Source: Rhodeus uyekii
Lineage: Eukaryota; Chordata; Actinopteri; Cypriniformes; Acheilognathidae
Direction of reading: 5' to 3'
Assembly (NCBI GenBank): GCA_037043235.1
Contig: JAWRVZ010000093.1
Coordinates: forward strand, 2,035,001 to 2,099,000
Length of the DNA: 64,000 nt
How positions within the stretch are numbered: position 1 is the first letter of the stretch; each line of letters starts with the position of its first letter. The position numbers and the translations under genes are program-made. Positions 22,829 to 34,174 of the stretch are shown in pieces. The notes beneath the pieces are model-generated. The model was not told where the DNA came from, ran no database searches, and saw only the letters and a list, made by a program, of their open reading frames with translations.

Positions 22829-24689
22829 GTGATGGTTATCAGATGCCGGGTTATTACAGTTAACTAAAACCAAAACCATAAACCAAAAAAATAATAACTG
22901 GCTTTGTATGGTTACAATGTCGGTAGTAGATGTGAAAAATGTTTACTCGTTCTCCATGATACCGGGAAAACACATCGTTTCTCACTTTTAACAGGTTGCG
23001 AAAACTAGAGACTGCTGACTACGAACAAGGTTTTTCAGATCTTCTGTTTTGCCGTTCTCTCCATATTTATGATTCTTTCCGGGCTTAGCCTCAGCCTACA
23101 ACACTCAGCTGGATCCTTCACTGGAAACTGGAAGTAACTCACTCCCGCTAAACGTTTACCCTTTGATTTCTTGCACCTGGGAACAATACGCTAAAAGGTT
23201 GCTAAGAAGTATTTCCTACTAAAGCAAAGCATTATTTGACGCTGGTAAATGTACTGAACAGCAAATTTGCACTCTGAGAGTGTTTGCATTGTAAGAGTAC
23301 ATCAAAAGAAAACAGAAAATGCATCATGTAGTAGATGCCTAATGGTAAGCTTTATTCTGAGAAGGATTTCAGAAGGTATTTGTGTGAGCATTAGCTGTAT
23401 GTGTGTAAAGAGCAGTAAAGCAGAGGTCAGCAGTCATCCTCTGTTATCTGCAAGAGAAAACACTGCACTGAATGTTGAGTGCTCCTCATGTTCAATTGCG
23501 CCGTCATTACAGCATTCAGCAGAAGAGGAGGAGTCTCTCTATCTGCCATTAATATCTCTCTATGTAATCTCTCCTGCAATTCTCCACTTTAGAAGCTCTC
23601 GAAGGGCCACAATCATTCACAACAAACAACTTTTTAGAAAATAAAATATATCCTGTTTTATTGGCTGGGCTAAATATAAAATAGGTGGTTTATGAGTCTT
23701 GGTCATAATTAAGGAACAATCTAAAAGTCTCCGCTCTCATATTTTGAATCGCGTGGCAAAATACTATTAATACTTTAAAAACGTCCATCTGCCAAATCAA
23801 AGTCGCTATGATGCAAACAGTATGAATGATGCCAAGTGACAGTGGGGATCATTTGCCATTAATTATGTATAAATACTCTTATGTGTGAGGACAAATTTCA
23901 GTCACCATTTTTAGGTGCAACGCATAATTTGCATGCTTTTAAGTGAGGATGATTTAATTTATGTATGATTGGATAATTTGTTTTTTCATGACATGGTTGT
24001 CAAATAGGATAACCCTAACTAAAGCTTATCCACCACTAAAATATTTTTCAGTATTAAAATGACCAATTTTGGTTTAAAAATAAATTTTTAATATTGATAA
24101 AATTGTAATTAATTTAATGGCCAATAGTACAAGGACTTAACAAAATTAAATAAACATATTTTTACACTATTTTTAATAGACTTTTCTTTCAACAGCAAAC
24201 AAAACAAAAGAGTGCTTTTAAAACCAATGAGCAGAATTAAGCCAGAGTAGTTAATTAGATCAACAGAGTTAATTAAGAGGCGATCAGGTATTATGCTAAT
24301 TAGTCTAACACCCAGATAAGATTAATCTTACTGTATGCCATATAAAATTCTTTATTATTGTTTGCTCTTTAGATTATGTACATAATTAAAGTCTATCCAC
24401 TTTTGTTCTACAAGAAAATACTTTTTGACACTGATAATATAAACCTGATTTCTAAAGGTAATTTTATACAAACAACATTGCGCTTTCAAAATTATTTCGA
24501 CCTTTTGCAAGTAGGAGTTAGGAAAAGCCCTGCATCTGTCTGATGATGAACAATCTTTTATCAGATAAAGGCGCTGAAGTCTTTTTCCAATTATCCCTGC
24601 ACTCTTTCCATTAGAATCTAATGCAGTAAATTCAGTAAACAGTTGATTTATATGATGAAACACTGGAAATAATCTCTGTGTACACTAAC
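22829..24689. other. Intergenic, AT-rich
   Basis: Open frames at 23267-23644 (plus) and 24355-24663 (minus) have no recognisable domain. No repeat family identified. Confidence 0.5.
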
Positions 24690-24900
24690 AGCTTTCTTAG
24701 CATACTGGAAAGTGAAATGCAGTATCCATTAATAACTTTAAAAGATGCATATCTAATCAGAAAAGGTATGCAAATCAAATTAAAGGTAGAGATGAAAAGT
24801 GGTCTAATTTAAACATTATCGCTCAAAAGCATGTGAATATGATTGCTTGCAGGCTGAACGGGTGTTACTTATCACCGGCGCATTAAAAGAGCCCTTATAT
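24690..24900. promoter_or_regulatory. Candidate enhancer with POU octamer
   Basis: A perfect octamer ATGCAAAT at 24768-24775 lies near CTAATCAG and GTCTAATTTAAAC in complex sequence next to a Tc1 insertion. Inference only. Confidence 0.25.
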
Positions 24901-24909
24901 ATATATATA

Positions 24910-26406
24910 GCTCTGAAAAAAATTAAGAGACCACTGCAAAACTATCAATTTTTCTGGTTTTACTATTTATAGTTATGTATTTGGGTAAAATTAACATTTC
25001 TGTTTTATTCTATAAACTACTGACAACATTTTTCCTATGGAAAGAAAATCATTTCACATTTATTTTTTAAACAACACAAGTGTCTTAACTTAGGAAGAGT
25101 TCAGAAATCAATATTTGGTGGAATAACCCTGATTTTGAATCACAGGTTTCATGTGTCTTGGCATGCTCTCTGCCAGTCTTTCACTTTGATGTTGGGTGAC
25201 TTTATGCCACTCCTGGTGCAAACATTTACGCAGCTTGGATTGATTGGATTGGCTTGTGACCTTCCATCTTCCTCTTGATCACATTCCAGAGGTTTTCAAT
25301 GAGGTTCAGGTCTGGAGATTGGGCTGGCCATGACAGGGTCTTGATCTGGTGGCCCTCCATCCACACCTTGATTGACCTGGCTGTGTGGCATGGAGCATTG
25401 TCCTGCTGGAAACACCAGTCCTCAGAGTTGGGGAACATTGTCAGAGCAGAAGGAAGCAAGTTTTCTTCCAGGACAACCTTGTGCGTGGTTTGATTCATGC
25501 ATCCTTTACAAAGTCAAATCTGCCCGATTCCAGCCTTGCTGCAGCACCCCCAGATCATCACCAATCCTCCACCAAATTTCACAGTGGGTGAGAGACACTG
25601 TGGCTTGTAGGCCTCTCCAGGCCTACATCTAACCATTAGATGACCAGGTGTTGGACAACGCAGAAAATTGGACTCATCAGAGAAGATGACCTTATGCCAG
25701 TCTTGCAAAACCTTAGCCTGCCTCTTCTCTGCTTCTCATTGATGAAGAGCTTTATTCTGGCTTTGCACGACTTCAGCCCTGCCCCTAGGAGCCTTCACCA
25801 TGCACTTCTCCCCAGCTGCCTTATGCCATTCTTTTTGTAGGTCACTTGATGTCATCCTACGGTTGTTGAATGACATTTGAATGAGTTAGCGGTCATTCCG
25901 GTTGGTGGAGAGTCGTTTTCGACCTCTGCCGGTCTGTAGCTTTGTTGTCCCCAATGTCTGCTGCTTGACCTTGTTCTTATGAACCACCTTCTATGAAATT
26001 TTAAGGATGGAAGCAACCGGACGCTCACTCTATCCCTCTCCCAGTAAAGCCAGAATTGAACCCTTCCTTTCCTTACTCAAAACTTTCCTTTTTAATTTTT
26101 TTGGCATGGTCAATAGTTATTTTTTGATTCCAATTACTTTTGAGGTACTACTAGCACTGTTTTTGCCTTCCAGCTGGTCCTACTGCAAGAGAATAGTGAT
26201 GACCACAGAAGTGTTTTTTTTTTTTTTTTTTTTTCCTTATTAAATAAGATTTGGTTCAGGTAATCACCTAATCAGCACCTCATTCAGTAGATTAAGGTGT
26301 GTCTGTGTTGGAATTCAACAGACACTGGAATGGAATGTCTTCCATACTTGTAGAGATGCTGATTTAAGAAAAAATGTCAGTGGTCTCTTAATTTTTTCCA
26401 GAGCTG
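24910..26406 (-). mobile_element. Tc1-type transposon A, near full length
   Basis: Left end GCTCTGAAAAAAATTAAGAG and right end (reverse complement) CAGCTCTGGAAAAAATTAAG are terminal inverted repeats, and both lie in TA repeats, matching TA target use by Tc1/mariner. Length is about 1.5 kb, as expected for Tc1. The transposase runs on the minus strand with several breaks. Confidence 0.9.
25226..26040 (-). pseudogene. Tc1-type transposase (DD34E), broken
   Basis: Minus strand. The N-terminal DNA-binding region is recognisable around 25880-26040 (a GRGRKR-type motif) with stops. The catalytic core is split in two frames. 25514-25708 holds the first Asp in FSDESNF followed by GGGLVMIWGC. 25226-25498 holds the second Asp in QQDNAPCHTA and the Glu in SPDLNLIENLW, with 34 residues between them (the Tc1 DD34E spacing). 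All three catalytic residues are present, but the frame changes at about 25500 and earlier stops make it non-functional. Confidence 0.85.
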
Positions 26407-27669
26407 TATATATATATATATATATGTGTTTGTTTTTTTTATCTGTGTGTTCTATAAAATTCACATGATTTAAAAATATATTTTAATGATGGAAAATTAC
26501 TTATATTGAATTGTAATCTATTACACATCGGATGAGTAATTAGCTGCTAATTATTTGATGGTTATTAGTGGTGTCCTGAATTCTAATTAAGCAGATGAAG
26601 TACTAGACTAAATAATGATTATAAATCTTGTGAGCACACAATCATACATATAATACACATAAGTCTGTAACAAAAACAATTTTCTGTTTGCCCTGTAATC
26701 AGAAAACAAAATCAATGTTTTCAGGCATCACTGTCGATGTGTAACTGTAACAACTAAAAGATTTGTTGACTGAATTGTTCTCTGCGTTACGTCATTATAT
26801 CAGAATGCGGCAGCCAGTGTCTTTCACGCATCATTGTAAGTCATTGTAACATTCAATCGACAGATTTGTTCACATCCGATTCAAGTCTTATCCTTGATTA
26901 AAATCACTACACTCTATTTTCCCTACAAGTTCATCAACTAGTGACTGAGGGGTCAGATCCAGCCTCTCAGTCTTTTTATGTTATGCAGCCTTCGGATCAA
27001 TTTAGATAAAATCACTGCGTGAAGCATCAGAGCACAGAAATGAGCGGTGAGTTCAAAAGCACTCAGCACCAGCTGTCTACAATTAGAGCGCAGTCCGGCA
27101 GACTGAAGCGCATGATTAAGCTTTTTATGCAAAATAGACTCTTTGGAGAAATGTACCTATACCTACATTTTTGCAAAAACCCAAAAACGTACCAATACAC
27201 CATTTCCAATTCACAGCAATTTTCTGCTGAATTGAACATTAGAGACAGTAAAAAGGCAACAACTTTTATTCCCTCTCATGTAAATTATGATTACTAGTTA
27301 ATCAATTAATAAAGACTCATTTTGTGTGGTTACTTGCACAATACTATACTGTGACCTCAAAACACTTTTACCAAAGAGTGTGATTTTCGAACGAATACAT
27401 ATTGAATGTTTGCATAACATAATCAGCTCCATATGTAAAGCTATTCGGATGTAGTAAACTTGCTCATTAACTCCCCTGATACAGTAATGCACTTCATAAA
27501 TAACACGAGTCAGAATGAAAGAGCTTTTAGTAAACTGAAACTGAAACTGAAATGGCATGTTTGCTTGAGCAAATAATCTTTTTACATTACATTTGCTTTG
27601 GTTAACAGTCTCGGTTAGTTTTAAGTTCGGGTAGTGTGAATTTTCAAGCCTGAGCATTAACATTTTATG
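26407..27669. other. Intergenic, no gene seen
   Basis: Starts in a short TA repeat that continues the Tc1 target, then AT-rich unique sequence. Confidence 0.5.
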
Positions 27670-27750
27670 CCCTGTTTACACCTGGTATTAAGAGGTGTTT
27701 TATTCAATCGGATCACAAGTTGGCGACACTATATACAGGTGTAAACAGGG
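27670..27750. mobile_element. Small foldback element
   Basis: CCCTGTTTACACCTG at 27670 and CAGGTGTAAACAGGG ending 27750 are perfect 15-bp inverted repeats. Matches the terminal sequence of an abundant fish MITE; probably an internal deletion. Confidence 0.6.
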
Positions 27751-28719
27751 TCTAAAATGTTTTGAGCTTGTCCCTTTTCGACCACCTCCAGAGGTAGTCA
27801 AAAGCTTCATTGACTGAATTGCTTTCATGTGGTTGGCCCTGTCCCAATTGGCACCCAAAACACTTGCAGTTTTCCTAGGAGTCTGCACTTTCGTGACATA
27901 GTGCAAATCTCGACCACAAAGGGGGAAACCGAAAATGACAAATGGAAAAACCCTACAGCCTCATGGACTTAACAGACACACGGCAGCCATTGGCCACAAG
28001 TCCACAAGACGGAAAGTACATATTGAATTACATTCGAACATCCACAAGAGACTGCCTACTCTCCACCTACTGACCTACTGCATAAATATTATGAGACACG
28101 CACTAGGACTGGTGTTTTTTTCCCCCAGTTGTCAAGGAGGTAAAATGCAGTGCTCATCACCATCAATTTTTATCCAGCCGTCCAATCACAGTGGAGGAAG
28201 GATGGGACAAATACGGCACCAAACAACCTCCTTGCATTACAACAACAATGGAACAAAATCATTTAAAACAATACCAAGAGCAAATACCCTACATTATATC
28301 AAAATTGTTGTATTCAGAAGCAAACCATCTGCAAAATCAGGTCCTAGCAAATTGTCCATTTCAGTTTGAAGTGTCACAAAACATGCAAGAAGCAGTGTAA
28401 TATAATTTTTCAAAAATGTCACCACAGGCATGTTTTTCCCCCAAATGAACCTTGGGTTGTTTTTCTGGCCATAATTCAGCTTCCCTTGTTTCCCAAACAT
28501 GACCCTGCACCAATTAGGAGACCATCATCACATTTTCGGATGTCTTTAACAGTGTTGGAAAATCTCTAACTGTTGATTTATAATTAACACCACAATAAAA
28601 AAATAAAAATAAACAGCACAAACTCATTCCATCACCACTTCCACCCAAACCCAAACCCTCAGTAGTCAAAAAGACCAAATAACATGAACATGCTTAATTA
28701 AAACACAGTCGACACATCA
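27751..28719. other. Intergenic, probable degraded transposon interior
   Basis: GGCCCTGTCCCAATTGGCAC at 27835 resembles a MITE end, and the following sequence contains TCCACCTACTGACC-type material. The 144-codon frame at 27935-28369 has no domain and is not called. Confidence 0.3.
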
Positions 28720-29060
28720 ACCTGCTGCTATAAAATATCCTCGGCTAATAACAGAGGTTCTGTTGAGTGTTTTGACATTTATCTAGGACAGTCATGTCAT
28801 GAAATGCCTTGAAAGAAGCTTTCCCACTGTTTTGTTGACAACAGATCAGCATATGTTCATTAGATAGAGGTAACCATCATACTTCAATGTACAATGAACA
28901 CTGATAGCTAAGGAGTGCACCGCAAATGTTTAGTTAATGTGACTGTCAATTAAACATCTCATATTAGCCTCCCCGATCATTTTCCAGAATATTCCAGTCC
29001 TGTCTGGCTGCATGTATTTAATTGAATAACATGCTACATTTCATGGGGAGGCCAGGGACT
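28720..29060. promoter_or_regulatory. Candidate conserved enhancer block
   Basis: Complex sequence with a TALE/homeodomain-like cluster GTGACTGTCAATTAAAC at about 28939-28955, then CCAGAATATTCCAG and TATTTAATTGAATAAC. Inference from motif density. Confidence 0.33.
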
Positions 29061-29244
29061 GTAGACTTGTCACTTTTACATTCATACGTCTCAAACTTTT
29101 AATTTTCCCATATGTATCTACTATAAATTTAAGTTGTTTTGAAATGTACTGCCTATCCCTAAAAGAATCCATCAAGTACCAACAGTGTTCTTACAACCTA
29201 CCGCACCCCAGGAGAGAGTTCAATTTAAATTTTGAATATCAATA

Positions 29245-29781
29245 CAGTGGAGTTCACTTATCTCGACTTACAGTTCACTGCGCATGGGCTGAGTTTGTGT
29301 TGCACGTGGATCGCGATCCATATGGTCGCTCTGTCACTGACGCTTCTCTCACAGCGCCGTGCAGCCGCAGAAGAACTCGCACAGTGTTATTAAAAAGACG
29401 GGACAAAGCCGAATTTGTTGAGAAAGCACATTAGACAGTCATAACGCAAGAAAGTATGCAATCTAGTCCAGCGTGATGACCTCACGAATATGTTATGACT
29501 GTTTACGCTGTGAGCGAAATTATGTTTGCAATGCTGGAAAATATAATTAAAGGTTTGTATGGAGAATCGAAGGTGTTTTTTATTGTATACTGGTAAATCT
29601 CTGCTGTTAGTTGCTGCACATATGCCTTTTATTGTTAGCAAACATATGCAGAGTATGTATATTTTTATTGCTGATCGCTTCATCAAATAAATCGCCATAT
29701 TGGCTGTTGGTTATCTCGATCATCAGTTATCTCTATGCTTTTTTGCAATCCCGAGGCCGTCGACATAACCGGATTCCACTG
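29245..29781 (+). mobile_element. Tigger/pogo-like MITE, complete
   Basis: Left end CAGTGGAGTTCACTTATC and right end (reverse complement) CAGTGGAATCCGGTTATG, flanked by TA on both sides (29243-29244, 29782-29783). 537 bp, without transposase. The left half matches 4021-4274. Confidence 0.75.
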
Positions 29782-30249
29782 TATATTTATTATAATATAA
29801 TATAACCTTACCCATATCTCACCTCAATAGCCTCAAAAATGTTTGCAATACCACATGAACACATTGAGAGCCACATTTACTAATAGCTTGCTCCAAACCC
29901 TCTTTTGGTATTAAAAAACTACTGTCAGGACTTACTAAAGAAAAAATTTGAAATTGAATTGGTGAAAAGGTGTGAACAGGGTTATTTTTGCGACTGATCT
30001 TATTGCATATGCAGTTGCAGGATTTTCCCTTTAAGACGGCAACATTTATGGGAGAGTATTAAAATCAATCATTCAAGATGATTTACTAAGGTTTGCGCTA
30101 GTCAATTTACAGTTTTTTCAGCATTATTTACCACCCAAAAAAAACGCTAATTTGCACTGCTCATGGTAGATTGAAATTATCTGGCTGTGTGTGTTCTTCA
30201 ATTTGCACATCGTCAGATCATGCGCAGAAATTACACAACTTGCCCCTTT

Positions 30250-30411
30250 CCTGTGTTCCTGTAGCTCAACCAGTAGAGCATTGGTGTTAATAATGCCAAG
30301 GTCATGGGTTCGATTCCCAGGGAAAGCAAGAACTGATTCAATGTGTTCCTCGAATGCAATATAAGTCACTTTGGATAAAAGCGTCTGACAAATGCATAAA
30401 TGTATGTAAAA
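30250..30411 (+). mobile_element. tRNA-derived SINE, plus strand
   Basis: A-box region TAGCTCAACCAGTAGAGCA (30262-30280) and B box GGTTCGATTCCC (30307-30318) give an RNA polymerase III promoter layout. The 3' body has TTCCTCGAATGCAATATAAG and ends AAATGCATAAATGTA. Best-preserved head of the four copies. Confidence 0.85.
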
Positions 30412-30459
30412 TGTAGTAAATCTGGCCCTTAGTATTGTACCAAACCGTTTTTATGTATA

Positions 30460-30611
30460 TTTACATTTATGCACTTTGGCAGACGCTTTTATCCAAAATG
30501 ACTTGTATTGCATTCAAGGAACACATTGAATCAGTTCTTGCTTTCCCTGGGTTCAAACCCATGACCTTGGCGTTGTTATCACCAACGCTCTACTGATTGA
30601 GCTACAGGAAA
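30460..30611 (-). mobile_element. tRNA-derived SINE, minus strand
   Basis: Same family in opposite orientation: TTACATTTATGCAC, GCAGACGCTTTTATCC, GGGTTCAAACCCATGACC, ending GAGCTACAGGAA. About 48 bp from the plus-strand copy, making a tail-to-tail inverted pair. Confidence 0.85.
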
Positions 30612-30739
30612 GCTCAACCATATATGCAGATAAATACCTATTATAAAGTGTAAACCACCATTTATGAGCTTTAGTTTTAGTTAGCAATGACAACATTTGG
30701 TAATTCATACTGAAAAATGAAATGCATCTAACAAGCTAC

Positions 30740-31140
30740 ATTTATTTCTTTGAATTTAATTCTATTTTAATTGCATTTCCAACAGTATTGCATCCTGTAG
30801 AGCAAAACCATTGAGAAATGCACTGAATCTGTGTAATAGAAGCCAGAGAGTGGTGCAATAATCTAATTTCAGAAGAGTTCAGATCAATCTGCATGCTATG
30901 AGCATCCACCTGCCCCCTTAAATTCTGTATTAGGATGCATGTCATCGCAGTGGCACAGCCATGCAGTTAGACTACATTAATCGGCTTGGATGCCTCTCCT
31001 TTGGGTAATAGCACAGATTCCATGCATGCTAAAACATTAATGCTGATTGGCACTTTGTACATGAGGCATGTTTCCAATGAAATCGTACACGCAAATAAAG
31101 TGCGCACCAGTTAATATTCCTTACCGCGGTCCTTCAATGT
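30740..31140. promoter_or_regulatory. Candidate conserved enhancer block
   Basis: Complex sequence with ATTTTAATTGCATTTCC, GCAATAATCTAATTTC, CTACATTAATCGGC and ACATTAATGCTGATTGGC. Inference only. Confidence 0.28.
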
Positions 31141-31899
31141 TACTTTCAGCATTCAACAAAATGTTAAAAGCAACATGAACATACAAATGTATTATGTTGC
31201 AACTGTGTAATTGCTTGCTAGATTGTTGCTTTCCTATCTAGTGATTAATATTTCTTCATATTAGATTCAAAAGCATCCATGAAATTGTTCAGCCATGCAC
31301 ACATGGTTGCTGAGGATAAACCTGTAATTTACTGCTTGATTTTTAGCTTATTTGAGCAAACATGTTAATGGATGAGTACATGACAAATGGACTGAATAAA
31401 TTTACTTTGAGCAAACACTCTAAAAAGTAGACATTTGATCATATACACTTATTCAGGTTAAGGTTTCTGTGGACAAGACTTGTATATCATGGATATGGAT
31501 GTTGATTAATATATGCATGTTACATAGTCATGTGAGCATACTACTTTTACACATTGAAAAATACCTTATTCTTAAAGAGTTGAAGTTCAGTAAAGAAATA
31601 TTTGTTATCAGTTGAATGTATCTGTAAGCTCATCTTTAAACTTTACATTTAAAAAATGGAAATTAATGTAATCGCAGTAAGACAAAATACACTTATATTC
31701 TGTGTAGCGTTGAATCTCAAGACAGTTAATCAAGTATCAAAATTATTACTTTTTTTAGACATGGTATGACATTAACACTAGAAGCATTGCTACTTTTTGT
31801 TAGTGGATATGACTAAATAAAACACTGACTTTGCTGTGACCTTTTCTTTTTCTTGTTGAGATGAGTGGTTAGATGAATATGGGTATTTTGTGAATCTGC
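31141..31899. other. Intergenic, AT-rich
   Basis: No gene, repeat or structure recognised. Confidence 0.5.
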
Positions 31900-32680
31900 A
31901 GCTGTGATAAAATGTATTCTCAGTCCTCCCCGAGGTGCTGGAGGCTGCACAGTTCAACTTAGGTAATATTTCTTTTGATCCTTGTAGATGTCATAAGGTC
32001 AGGTAATAAAGGGTTAGGGCAGGCCTCAGTGTTTATTGAGTAAAATTCAAATCCATCTTGCTGGCCTTGAAATTCGCATTATCCTTACTGCAGCCTCTCA
32101 CACACAGCTGTTGCAGTTTAGGTGTTTGAGGAACCTTGGGAACTCCCACTGAAATCAATTAATAGGGTCAGGAGGAGGTTCTAGTGGAGTTTGGTGTGGC
32201 CTGACTGGAATAAAGTGTCTGCAAAGGTAAGTGGGAGGTCAAACCTTCGGCTGCTCTGCAGTGGAGCTATTAGCATAAATTAATGTATTTTAGGCCAGCG
32301 TCTACTTTAGCTCCTCTGTTCCCGCACCAGTAATGTCCTTGCTGCTGACTTATTAGGATGCACACTGTGAAAACAAGCAAGGGTAACAATGAGTTCAGCC
32401 AGCGGTTTTGTACAAACTCTGCCCCGTGTTTGTACAATAAGTGTCAGCAATTTGGTATCAAAAGGTTTCGAGGTAATAAAACACACTCTACATGCTTGCC
32501 CTTGTGCCAATGACCTGTGAGAGCCATAACAGTTTTACTGCACAAAATGAAATTCAAAACAAGTTTGAGAAACCTTGCATTAGTCCTTCGACAATTGAAT
32601 GACTGCTTTGTCATTTACTTGCAGTACATTATTGCTCCATTAAGTACACTTGTGCGCTCTGTAATAATGTCAAATTAAAG
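31900..32680. promoter_or_regulatory. Candidate conserved enhancer block
   Basis: A long complex, repeat-free stretch with AATCAATTAATAGG, TAGCATAAATTAATG, palindromic TTTTGTACAAACTC / GTTTGTACAATAAG and GTAATAATGTC. Inference only. Confidence 0.3.
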
Positions 32681-32999
32681 CTTTTACTTTTAAACCGTGC
32701 ATTTTAAATCATTGGTTTCATAATATTTTGTCCTATTTTAAAGAAGTCCACATATTTGGATGTGTTAACAAAACCGCATGCAAGTATTTTTTCAGTGTGT
32801 TATTCATACAAATTCATTGCAGAGGTGTAATTACAAATATATTTAACTCTTTCAGAATTTTCCTGCTTTCATTGTACGGGGCAGTACAACATCTGAAGGA
32901 GTACAGAATCTCCGTATTAAAAGATATGTGAAGAAGCAGAAACAAGCTATATCAAATGTAAGCAGATACATGTGTAAACTAACACGATCATCAACATTA

Positions 33000-33583
33000 A
33001 GGGCCAGTCACACAGCCGATCACGCACGAATCACTCACAAATCACGCACAGATTGGGTTTGTGTGTGCTTGTGCGTCGAGAAATTGACCAAAGTATTCCA
33101 CGAACATTCAACGCACGCCCGACGCATGAATCACTGACGGAGCGCGTCCAAACACGCACGCTTCGCGAACGTTCCACGTACAAGCACTTTCAGAATCCAC
33201 ATTGTCAGTGGAATGAACGTGATACGTGCGCGGTTCATACGTGATATGAAGGTGGGGCGTCAGTGGACGGACGTGGACGTGCGCGGTTTCGAACCTGTTC
33301 CAACACATAAGCACTGACGGCCGACGCGCGTCACGCATACTCGACGCATAAACTACGCACGCTGACTCATGAATAACGCACAGTTGTGCATCGGAAAAAT
33401 GTTGAACCGTTCAAAACTCAAAATCACGCACAAACCGCCTTCGACGCACATCCACTTACAATCACTGACGGTCCACGTTCGTTCCACCTACGAATTACGC
33501 ATACAACGCACGCTCCGCCCAGAAACGAAAATCTGTGCGTAATTCGTGCGTGATTCATTCGTTTTCGCTGTGTGACTGGCCCT
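33000..33583. mobile_element. Harbinger-type MITE with TTA target duplication
   Basis: Left AGGGCCAGTCACACAGC, right GCTGTGTGACTGGCCCT: a perfect 17-bp terminal inverted repeat. TTA flanks both sides (32997-32999 and 33584-33586), the 3-bp TWA duplication of PIF/Harbinger. The interior is packed with ACGCAC/GTGCGT-type motifs in both orientations and carries no transposase. Confidence 0.8.
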
Positions 33584-33754
33584 TTAAACAGCATATAAAT
33601 CAGAACTGCCTAATGTTATTGAGTGAAATGTCGACCCAGTATGAGCTATAGGACTGTCAAGCTTTGATGTGTCGATGGACTCGTTCTACTCCCTCTACGT
33701 TTCATGAATCATATTTTTAAGACAATAGAAGTATTTAAGACACTTCAGTCCTAC

Positions 33755-34169
33755 TGTTATGATTACCTGGCCATGATCTGGCCACCAGAGGGAACTCTCA
33801 CATGTATACTGACACACACACACTATGTTTCCCATGATACCGTTCATTGGACTGATTATCACACCAGCTGCGAACCATCACACAAAATATAAAAGACTCT
33901 GTCAAACGAACTGTTAGTGTTAGTTCTTGTTTTGCTGTTAGTGAACTTTACTGAGCGTTATTATACCTGTGTCTGTTACCAACCTGTTGTTTTCCCGTTT
34001 TGATTCTGTCTGCCTGTCCTGTCCTGCCTGGTAATTTGCTCGTGATTGTTCTCTGCCTGTCCTGTTCTCGTTTTTGAATGCTTTCTGTCTGTCCTGACTA
34101 TCCGCCTGTACGACCATTCTTATTAAAGACACGCTATTGGATCCCTGCCTGTGAGTACCATCCATTACA
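33755..34169 (+). mobile_element. Solo LTR of an LTR retrotransposon
   Basis: Starts TGTTATGATTACC and ends CCATTACA (TG...CA), flanked by a perfect 5-bp duplication CCTAC at 33750-33754 and 34170-34174. Inside are a TATA-like ATATAAAAG (about 33887), a CT-rich downstream part and a TTATTAAAG element near 34121. 415 bp, with no internal retroviral-type coding region: the product of LTR-LTR recombination. Confidence 0.85.
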
Positions 34170-34174
34170 CCTAC

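Noticed and set aside
27298..28369. 121- and 144-codon frames (minus and plus)
   Set aside because: No recognisable motif; the region looks like degraded transposon interior with MITE-like ends nearby.
30255..30330. Possible tRNA gene
   Set aside because: A and B boxes are present, but the sequence continues into a SINE body repeated elsewhere and does not form a proper acceptor stem.
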